Shown in pieces: positions 51,405 through 57,519 of a stretch of 57,519 nucleotides of DNA. The translations under genes were made by a program, and so were the position numbers. The stretch's first letter is position 1. Every line of letters begins with the position of its first letter. The DNA comes from SIAJ01 sp036266155 (lineage in GTDB: Bacteria > Planctomycetota > Planctomycetia > Gemmatales > Gemmataceae), in assembly GCA_036266155.1 (NCBI GenBank), contig DATANR010000324.1, positions 1 through 57,519 on the forward strand, in the 5' to 3' direction. The notes under the pieces were generated by a model, which made no database searches, was not told the DNA's origin, and saw only the letters and a list, made by a program, of their open reading frames with translations.

Positions 51405-53552
51405 ATGTCCCGTCACGCCATTGCATTGCTGTTGATCGCGACCGCGTCTCTCGCTGCTGCCGACAAGACGGCCGAGGAGTTGGCCGAACAAGTGAAGCCG
51501 TCGCTGTGCGTCATCACCACGCGGGGCCGCGACGTTTCGGAGAAGGGCCTCGGCACCGGCTTCGTCATTTCGCCAGATGGACTGATCGCCACGAACGCAC
51601 ATGTCATTGGCGAGGGCCGGCCGATCGCGGTCGAGTTCGCGGATGGCAAGAAGTTTGACGTGGTCGCCGTCCACGCACATGACCAAAAGCGCGATCTCGC
51701 CATCATCAAGATCGACGCGAAGGGCTTGAAGCCGCTGGAACTGGGCGATTCGGATGCGATCAAAGATGGTCAACCCGTTGTCGCCTTCGGCAATCCGAAG
51801 GGCCTGAAATTCAGCGTGGTGAGCGGCGTCGTCTCCGCGTCCCGCGAGGTCGAGACGCGCAAGATGATCCAGCTCGCGATCGCGGTCGAGCCGGGCAACA
51901 GTGGCGGGCCGGTCGTCGATGCTCGCGGCCACGTTCTCGGCATCGTGTCGATCAAGTCGCTCGTGACAGAGAACCTCGCATTTGCTGTTGCCATCAACGA
52001 GTTGAAGCCGCTCGTCCAGAAGCCAAACCCCGTGGCGATGGCCGCATGGGCGACAATCGGGGCGCTTGACCCTGATGAATGGAAAAGCGAGATGGACGCT
52101 CGCTGGACACAGCGGGCCGGCAGACTGCGCGTGGAACAGCCGGGCAGCGGCTTCGGCGGGCGCAGCATTTGCGTCTGGCAGCGCAAGCCGCCGGCACTGC
52201 CGTTCGACGTGACCGTGACAGTCAAGCTCGACGACGAGAAAGGCGCTGCCGGCCTGATCTTCCGCCACGACGGCGAAAAACACTACGGCTTCTACCCGAC
52301 CGGCGGCAAGCTGCGCTTGACGCGTTTCGATGGGCCGGACGTCTATTCCTGGAAGATCCTCCATGATGTGCCGAACCCGCATTACAAGCAGGGCGAATGG
52401 AACACGCTTCGCGTGCGCATCGCGAAAGACGGCGTGAAGTGCTTCGTCAACGGCCAGCTCGCGATTGAATCGAACGATGCCGAGTGGGCGGACGGACAAG
52501 TCGGGCTCGCCAAGTTCCGCGACACCAAAGCCGAGTTCAGGAACTTTCGCGTCGGTTCCGATCTCGCGCCGAAGCCGGCTGATGCGAAAACGGTTCTCAA
52601 TTTAGTTGATGGCAAGCCCAGCCCCGACCTCGTCGGCAAGCTTGCAAAGGAGAAGTCGAGCACCGACGTGCTGCGCGCCCGTGCCGAGGAGTTGGAGAAG
52701 CAGGCGGCGAAGTTCAAGGAACTCGCCGGCCAGGTCCAGGAACGACGCGTGTACGACGAGTTGCAGAAAGTGTTGAGCGGGTCGGAGCCTCAGATCGATC
52801 TGATTCACGCGGCTCTCTTGCTCGCGAAGCTTGATAACGAGGAAGTCGACATCGATGCCTATCGGACGGAAGTAGAACGGATGGCCAAGAAGGCGGCCGA
52901 GGGCCTGGCCAAGGATGCGACCGACGAGGCGAAGCTCAAGGCGCTGAATACTTACTTCTTCGAGAAACGCGGCTTCCACGGCAGTCGCGGCAACTACTAC
53001 CATCGCTCGAACAGTTACCTCAACGAAGTCATCGACGACCGCGAAGGTCTGCCGATCACGCTCTGCGTGCTGTACCTGGACCTCGCCCGGCGGATGGGCG
53101 TCACGGTCGTCGGTATCGGCCTGCCGGGCCATTTCGTCGCGCGCCACATGCCAAAGGAAGGCGAGGCCAAGTTCATCGATGTGTTCGAACGCGCTGAGTT
53201 GTTGACGGCCGAGCAAGCGAAGAAGAAAGCTAAAGACGCACTCGACCGCGAAGTCGACGACGAAGTGCTCAAGCCGGTCACGAAGAAGGCGATCGTCGTG
53301 CGGATGCTGCACAACCTGCTCGGCCTCGCCCAGCGCGACCAGGACACGACTGCCGGCCTGCGCTATTTGAACGGCATCCTGATCCTCGACCCCAGCGATG
53401 GCCAGAGCCGCATGATGCGCGCCGGTATTCACCTGTCGAAGGACCAGAAGCCCGAAGCACTCGCTGACGTGCAATACCTAATCGACCACCCAGTGTCGGG
53501 GATCGATCGACGCAAGCTGGAACAATTCAAGCGGGGGCTGGAGGGGGAATGA
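51405..53552 (+). CDS. Secreted trypsin-like protease fused to LamG-like and SirB1-type domains
   Basis: A 715-aa protein. After a signal peptide (residues 1-19) there is a DegP/HtrA-like trypsin fold with intact triad H66 (TNAHVIG), D97 (KRDLAII) and S166 (EPGNSGGP). Residues 230-400 form a LamG-type beta-sandwich (VTVTVKLDDEKGAAGLIFRHD, WNTLRVRIAKDGVKCFVNGQ). The C-terminal 300 residues match the SirB1/transglutaminase-like type: FEKRGFHGSRGNYYHRSNSYLNEV, DDREGLPITLCVLYLDLARRMGV and GLPGHFVARH. TPR-like helices close the chain. The ATG at 51405 has GGAG 6 bases upstream. All three domains occur separately in planctomycetes; this combination on one secreted chain is unusual. Confidence 0.8.
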   Translation: MSRHAIALLLIATASLAAADKTAEELAEQVKPSLCVITTRGRDVSEKGLGTGFVISPDGLIATNAHVIGEGRPIAVEFADGKKFDVVAVHAHDQKRDLAIIKIDAKGLKPLELGDSDAIKDGQPVVAFGNPKGLKFSVVSGVVSASREVETRKMIQLAIAVEPGNSGGPVVDARGHVLGIVSIKSLVTENLAFAVAINELKPLVQKPNPVAMAAWATIGALDPDEWKSEMDARWTQRAGRLRVEQPGSGFGGRSICVWQRKPPALPFDVTVTVKLDDEKGAAGLIFRHDGEKHYGFYPTGGKLRLTRFDGPDVYSWKILHDVPNPHYKQGEWNTLRVRIAKDGVKCFVNGQLAIESNDAEWADGQVGLAKFRDTKAEFRNFRVGSDLAPKPADAKTVLNLVDGKPSPDLVGKLAKEKSSTDVLRARAEELEKQAAKFKELAGQVQERRVYDELQKVLSGSEPQIDLIHAALLLAKLDNEEVDIDAYRTEVERMAKKAAEGLAKDATDEAKLKALNTYFFEKRGFHGSRGNYYHRSNSYLNEVIDDREGLPITLCVLYLDLARRMGVTVVGIGLPGHFVARHMPKEGEAKFIDVFERAELLTAEQAKKKAKDALDREVDDEVLKPVTKKAIVVRMLHNLLGLAQRDQDTTAGLRYLNGILILDPSDGQSRMMRAGIHLSKDQKPEALADVQYLIDHPVSGIDRRKLEQFKRGLEGE

Positions 53553-53621
53553 GCGGCTGGCCTTGTGGTGCGCGATAATCCAGCGCATACTTTCGCCATC
53601 AATCTCGAACGGAGTCATGGC

Positions 53622-54023
53622 ATGCCGCGAGTCTTCTTTGTAATTGCTGCATTCGCCGTGTTGGCCGCAACACAATCGTCGTTTGCAAGCGACAGTATGG
53701 ACGAAGCCGTCGGCCTCGCGTCCGAGCCGATCCCAGTAGTCAAGCGCCATTACAGTTTGACTGACACGGAAGTGTCCACGATCGCCAGGGCCCTCCACGA
53801 TCTACCCGCGTCTACCTTGATCGAAGTCCTCGGCGCGCCGGATCTGGTGACTCTCGCCGACGAGGGCGTGCAGTTCCGCTATGACTTTGGCCGACCGCTG
53901 ATGGTGTCAGTGCAGAATGGCCGGATTACCAGTGTGGTCACCGTGGTGAGCATTAACCGGGAAGAGCAAGAGAGACAAACCGGCGTGCGCGATGACGACT
54001 TTGTTGGCTTGGTGGGGCCGTGA
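53622..54023 (+). CDS. Small secreted hypothetical protein
   Basis: A 133-aa protein with a signal peptide (MPRVFFVIAAFAVLAATQSSFA). The mature part contains LTDTEVSTIARALHDLPASTLIEVLGAPDL and FRYDFGRPLMVSVQNGRITSVVTVV, a helix followed by a small beta-sheet, of the size of a periplasmic SmpA/BamE-like domain. I do not assign a function. GGAG lies 7 bases before the ATG. It is followed by the 25-bp palindrome and a convergent cytochrome gene. Confidence 0.6.
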   Translation: MPRVFFVIAAFAVLAATQSSFASDSMDEAVGLASEPIPVVKRHYSLTDTEVSTIARALHDLPASTLIEVLGAPDLVTLADEGVQFRYDFGRPLMVSVQNGRITSVVTVVSINREEQERQTGVRDDDFVGLVGP

Positions 54024-54043
54024 TTAGGCAATGATGCTCACAC

Positions 54044-54114
54044 GTAGCTGAATTCGTAAGAATTCAGGTCTTTGGCGAAGCTAGCAAACTGAATTCTTAC
54101 GAATTCAGCTACGA
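54044..54114. repeat. 25-bp perfect palindromic repeat
   Basis: The arms 54044-54068 and 54090-54114 are exact reverse complements (25 bases each, beginning CGTAGCTGAATTCG), with 21 bases between them. It lies exactly between two convergent genes, 5 bases from the cytochrome stop. It could act as a bidirectional terminator or be a small mobile element. Confidence 0.9.
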
Positions 54115-54118
54115 AACC

Positions 54119-54823
54119 TCATTCCCCCTTCGCGAACCAGAACAGTCGATCATACTTCGCGTCCTGGTGGCACTTCATGCACGACTCGATCTTGCCAGCG
54201 GCGGTTACGGACTTGAGATCGGCGCTCACCGTGCCGTAAACCCAGCCCTCATCGGTGCCGGGCGTCGTCGGGTCGAGTTTCATCATCACGAACAGGCCGG
54301 CCGGCTTGGTCGCTTTGAACACCTTGCCGGCCTTCGTGGCATACGGATAAAAGTGATCGCCGTAGGTTTTCGCGTCCTTGAAGGCAGCGGGGACGTCGCC
54401 CTCCGGTTTGCTGCGGATCACTTCCTTATGATCGACCCTTGCCGGCTTCGCATCCTTTACTTCTTCGGGCAACCACGACTCCTTGACCACCACTTGCCCA
54501 ACCGCGACCGACTTCTTCTCACCGAGCATGAAATAAGCCTGGCGATCTTTCGCGAAGAGCGAATAAAGCTTCTGACCGTGCGTGTCGGCGTCCTGGCTGG
54601 CGCTCACATGAGCGCGGCCGGGATCGGGCATGCGGCAAAGAAACGGCGCGAAGCGCATTTCGTCGTCGACGCGGCCCCAGACCTTGTAATCCTTGGCGAC
54701 CTGAAGCAGCTCTTTCTCGAACGGCTTCTCCGCCTCCGGCTTTTTGGATTCGGCCGGCAGTTGCGAACCGGCCAAGATTGCGCCGCCGATGGCCGCCAGC
54801 AGGAGAATTCGCGCGCGTTTCAT
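54119..54823 (-). CDS. Cytochrome P460-like monohaem protein
   Basis: A 234-aa protein with a signal peptide (MKRARILLLAAIGGAILAGS). A single CxxCH haem motif, CMKCH, is near residue 215 and close to the C-terminus, preceded by GWVYGTVSADLKSVTAAGKIESC. This placement, after a beta-rich domain with YDRLFWF behind it, is that of the P460 cytochrome family, small periplasmic haem proteins. Three consecutive ATGs occur; the one at 54823 is preferred because GGAG lies 6 bases before it. It stands alone beside the palindrome and opposite the small secreted protein. Confidence 0.75.
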   Translation of the reverse strand: MKRARILLLAAIGGAILAGSQLPAESKKPEAEKPFEKELLQVAKDYKVWGRVDDEMRFAPFLCRMPDPGRAHVSASQDADTHGQKLYSLFAKDRQAYFMLGEKKSVAVGQVVVKESWLPEEVKDAKPARVDHKEVIRSKPEGDVPAAFKDAKTYGDHFYPYATKAGKVFKATKPAGLFVMMKLDPTTPGTDEGWVYGTVSADLKSVTAAGKIESCMKCHQDAKYDRLFWFAKGE

Positions 54824-55080
54824 CATCATCTCCACAGTTCGCACGAGGAGAATATTACCCAAAATGGCGTAACAGCGGGGTAACGCCTGACTACATTTGC
54901 GCACACGATGACGCAGTTGCAATCGCGCGAAAATGGTTTACGAATGGACTCGGCCCAAATATTCACGTGGTAACTGTCGACGATGGCCGATCAAGTTCGA
55001 TTCATTTCAGCTCGTTGCGCAAAAATCGGTGAAACGAGTTAGGGGGTACATGACATGAAAGCAATCAATTGGCAGGAGCA

Positions 55081-56415
55081 TCACGCATCCTGGTAGTCCG
55101 CCATCTCGGGGTCGAGCGGCTGTTCCCCCGGCGACACCGGGATCGTGGCATTTAGATTGAGCGCCGTCACGACACCGCAGACAAAGCATGCGGCACAGAC
55201 CGCGAAGGCCGCGTCCCACCCGAACGCCGCATTGACATATTGGAGCATCACCGGCGACGCGGCCGCGCCGAAGTTGCCCCACATGTTGCCCCAACCGAGC
55301 GCGGCCCCCACATTGCGGCCGCCGACGTCCTGCGCGAACGCCCAGATCGACGGCACGCCGAGGTCGACCAGGAAGGCCATGATCGCGAGAGCAGTCACCA
55401 CACCCCACGCCGTCGGCATCTGGATCGCGACCACATACATAATCGCGCATAGCACCATCACACTCGCGATTGGCACGACACGGCCCCAGCGTGGGCCGAA
55501 CACCTTGAACATCAGGTCGGCGAAAAAGCCGCCGCACAGAGTGCCGATGCAACTAGCGACGAGCGGGACCGTCTGCATCCACTTGATGTCGGTCAACTCC
55601 ACCTTGAAGCGGGATGTCAGATAGTCGGGCATCTTGGTGATCAGGAATGCCCAGCCGACGTTGACGAAGAACTGCGTCGCTCCGAATAGCCACATGTTGC
55701 GACTCGCGGCGAGCGCCAGTAGCCGGCGCAGCCACGGCGTCGGCGATGCTTGCACCGGGCCAGCCGGTGGGACCCGAGCGGCTTCCGCGGCGTTGGCCAT
55801 CGGATGCTTGGCTGGCGTATCGCGGACGAGAAGCCAGAACGCCAGCGCCGCGAGCACGCCGAGAATGCCATAGATGAGGAACACGCCCCGCCACTCGGCG
55901 ACGCCGATCGCGGAATTGCCGAGCATGTTGATAGCGACCAGGCCGGTCAACGCCGGCGCCACAGCGCCGCCGAAGCGGCCGCCGAACGCCACGAACGCGC
56001 TGAGCCGTCCCCGTTCCGCGGCCGACGACCATTTGCGAATGAGCCCCGCGGCGGCCGGGTAGGCGCCCGCCTCGCAGACGCCAAGACACAGGCGCACGGC
56101 GAGCAGCGCCGCCGCCCCGCCGGCGATTGAGGTGACAGCCGTGCAGAGCGACCACGCCACGATCGCGATCGTAAGCACGATGCGCGGCCCATAGAGGTCG
56201 GCGAGACTGCCGATCGGAATTTGGAACAGCGCATAGGTGAGGAAGAACGCGCCGAGGACGAACGACATGTCCTTGGCGTTAATCCCGAGTTCCGCGCCGA
56301 TGTTCGGTGACAGCGTCGAGAAGCAGACGCGGTCGATGTACATCCACAACGCCGCCACGGCCGTGACGGCGACAATGATATAGCGGACGCGCGTCGGTCG
56401 GAGGTCAGAATTCAT
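55081..56415 (-). CDS. MFS transporter, anion/sugar-acid symporter type
   Basis: A 444-aa protein with about 12 hydrophobic spans. The MFS motif between helices 2 and 3 appears as GSLADLYGPRIV near residues 70-81, and CLGVCEAGAYPAAAGLIRKW near helix 4 is typical of the ACS (anion:cation symporter) group, which imports sugar acids, phthalate or similar substrates. WMQTVPLVASCIGTLCGGFFADL repeats the motif in the second half. It overlaps the last 4 bases of the upstream isomerase gene, so the two are co-translated and probably work on the same substrate. Confidence 0.8.
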   Translation of the reverse strand: MNSDLRPTRVRYIIVAVTAVAALWMYIDRVCFSTLSPNIGAELGINAKDMSFVLGAFFLTYALFQIPIGSLADLYGPRIVLTIAIVAWSLCTAVTSIAGGAAALLAVRLCLGVCEAGAYPAAAGLIRKWSSAAERGRLSAFVAFGGRFGGAVAPALTGLVAINMLGNSAIGVAEWRGVFLIYGILGVLAALAFWLLVRDTPAKHPMANAAEAARVPPAGPVQASPTPWLRRLLALAASRNMWLFGATQFFVNVGWAFLITKMPDYLTSRFKVELTDIKWMQTVPLVASCIGTLCGGFFADLMFKVFGPRWGRVVPIASVMVLCAIMYVVAIQMPTAWGVVTALAIMAFLVDLGVPSIWAFAQDVGGRNVGAALGWGNMWGNFGAAASPVMLQYVNAAFGWDAAFAVCAACFVCGVVTALNLNATIPVSPGEQPLDPEMADYQDA

Positions 56416-57311
56416 GCGCCCTCGGTCAAACCTTCGGCGACCATCCACTTCAGGTAGGCCGCGGCACAGCGGTCGAGGTTCTCCAACGATCCACCGCCAC
56501 GCAATTGGGAGCACATCTCATAGGTCGCGATGCCGTTGAAGCCGCCGTCGCGCAGGCCGTTGAAGAAAGCCCGGTAGTCGATGAAGCCCGTGCCGAACGG
56601 GACCGCGCGCACCAGAGCGGGCTCGACGCGTTCGTAGTTCACCAGTGCCGGGCGATACTGGAAGCGCGGTAGGCGCACATAGTCCGCGTTGGTCGTGATG
56701 ATCGTATGGGGCGCCATCCGCTTGGCCGATTCGTACAAGTCCTCGCCGCGTAGCGCCGGCGACCAGGCATCGAAGCCGAGCTTGCAGTTCGGACGATCGA
56801 TGTCCGTCAACAATTCGAGCAAGGCGTCGCTGTGGACGCCGATGTCATGGTGGTTCTGGATCGCCACCGTGAAGCCATAGGCTCGGGCACGGTCGCACAC
56901 CTCCCGCAGAGCCGCGACGACGCGATTCCAGAGCGCTCCGATTGGCTGCGTCTCCGCTTCATAGGCCGTGAATACGCGGACGATTGTGGCCCCAAGCACG
57001 CGGCCGATCCGGCATAGCGATTCGATGTAAGCGATCTGCAGCTCAGTCGCCGGCACTTCCGCCGCGGCCATGCCGGCGAAGTCGGTGTACGCGGCAACGA
57101 CAGGGCACGACACGCCATGGCGATCGAGTACTGCCTTGAACTCGGCGATGCGCTCGGGCGGATAGTCGAGCGGTGACAGGTGTGGCCGCTTGCCGGCGAG
57201 CATGACGGCCCGATAGCCAAGCGCCGCCGCCTTCGCGATGAACGACTGCAAATCGAGAGCCGCCTGGCCCCAGAGGCCGCCGTAGCTGATGGAGAAGAGG
57301 CAGGGCTTCAT
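56412..57311 (-). CDS. Sugar phosphate isomerase/epimerase-like TIM-barrel protein
   Basis: A 299-aa protein of the xylose-isomerase-like AP-endonuclease-2 fold. Strands with TIVRVFTAYEAE, GFTVAIQNHHDIGVH, PNCKLGFDAWSP and GIATYEMCS are in the expected order, with N, H, D and E residues that would hold a metal. Substrates in the family range from inositols to keto-sugars, so none is assigned. The MFS gene starts within its last 4 bases, which suggests uptake and conversion of one compound. The ATG at 57311 is the best family start, although no strong ribosome-binding site is visible. An earlier in-frame start is possible but not family-like. Confidence 0.75.
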   Translation of the reverse strand: MKPCLFSISYGGLWGQAALDLQSFIAKAAALGYRAVMLAGKRPHLSPLDYPPERIAEFKAVLDRHGVSCPVVAAYTDFAGMAAAEVPATELQIAYIESLCRIGRVLGATIVRVFTAYEAETQPIGALWNRVVAALREVCDRARAYGFTVAIQNHHDIGVHSDALLELLTDIDRPNCKLGFDAWSPALRGEDLYESAKRMAPHTIITTNADYVRLPRFQYRPALVNYERVEPALVRAVPFGTGFIDYRAFFNGLRDGGFNGIATYEMCSQLRGGGSLENLDRCAAAYLKWMVAEGLTEGA

Positions 57312-57483
57312 GAAGGAGAAGATTAACGGAGGGTGGTGGACATGATAGGCATTGTTGGAACCTCGAGACTGGTTGAATGCGGCGGAGACCTCAGGGCGGG
57401 CTTTGCCCGCTTCCCAATGGATGAAGTAGGCGTGCTTCGGAAGATGAAGGTGTCTCACCACTTTCACTTACCGAGAGCACGCC

Positions 57484-57519
57484 ATGAAGTCCTTTCTATC
57501 GCGATTTGGTTCCCTGATC
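57484..57519 (+). CDS. Start of a gene running off the right edge
   Basis: A 12-codon beginning (MKSFLSRFGSLI) after GAGAGCACGCC at 57473. It is too short to identify. The opposite gene starts at 57311, leaving a 172-base divergent region, which is consistent with a real start. Confidence 0.35.
   Translation, partial: MKSFLSRFGSLI

Noticed and set aside
54824..55080. Possible small gene between the cytochrome and the MFS gene
   Set aside because: The only open frames are short and overlap the cytochrome gene start; no ribosome-binding site or motif.

Overview
The window is high-GC bacterial DNA that reads like a planctomycete of the Gemmataceae type. The evidence is: DUF1559 prepilin-like genes paired with small lipoproteins, an ECF sigma factor coupled to a Ser/Thr kinase with WD40 repeats, PQQ-type beta-propeller proteins, large secreted proteins carrying the planctomycete N-terminal LExR-x-x-P signature, a C-terminal NPFRxxxFD-type protein, and genes for tetrahydromethanopterin (H4MPT) C1 metabolism. 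This assignment is an inference from gene content; no rRNA or tRNA is visible.

Layout. 1-1234 (minus): the tail of a formylmethanofuran dehydrogenase-like cluster (fwdD-like, a 51-aa ORF, then the first 33 codons of fwdB/fhcB), interrupted by a pair of small genes, one of them frameshifted. 1386-7387: secreted or periplasmic proteins, including an ankyrin/beta-propeller protein, an OB-fold-like lipoprotein, and a minus-strand set of a cysteine-rich NHL-like protein, a PhnD-like binding protein and a PQQ propeller. The last two are joined by an A9 run containing a dnaX-type slippery heptamer. 7819-10557 (minus): a small membrane protein, an adenylate-kinase-like enzyme and a Gly/Pro-rich secreted protein. 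10867-14780 (plus): sigma factor and kinase with overlapping stop and start. 14902-22571 (plus): two tandem giant beta-helix surface proteins, the first broken by a frameshift.

23033-28829: a Rieske oxygenase, a four-helix-bundle (23S IVP-type) gene enclosed by 38-bp inverted repeats, an M81 peptidase, a GH39-like glycosidase and a secreted trypsin-like protease. 29127-36960: a monohaem cytochrome, a phosphoesterase, a VOC protein and a DUF4287-like protein, two DUF1559/lipoprotein modules and a ChaN-like protein. 37322-46233: a lectin-like secreted protein, a lipoprotein, asnS, a Tyr/Cys-repeat surface protein, a decayed SRAP gene and a YjhG-type dehydratase. 46551-50238: a polysaccharide O-acetylation cassette (MBOAT plus two SGNH-like paralogues). 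50241-57519: isocitrate dehydrogenase, a protease/LamG/SirB1 fusion, a P460-like cytochrome, an MFS transporter overlapping a sugar-phosphate isomerase/epimerase, and the start of one more gene.

Most genes stand alone or in groups of two or three, separated by palindromic intergenic repeats: three copies of a GTTGGAGTCCCG element, a 25-bp perfect palindrome, a CACCACRAAGG inverted repeat and smaller ones. Several one-base frame disruptions (near 510, 16265 and 42850, plus the A9 run) mean that either assembly errors or real gene decay and recoding must be considered throughout.
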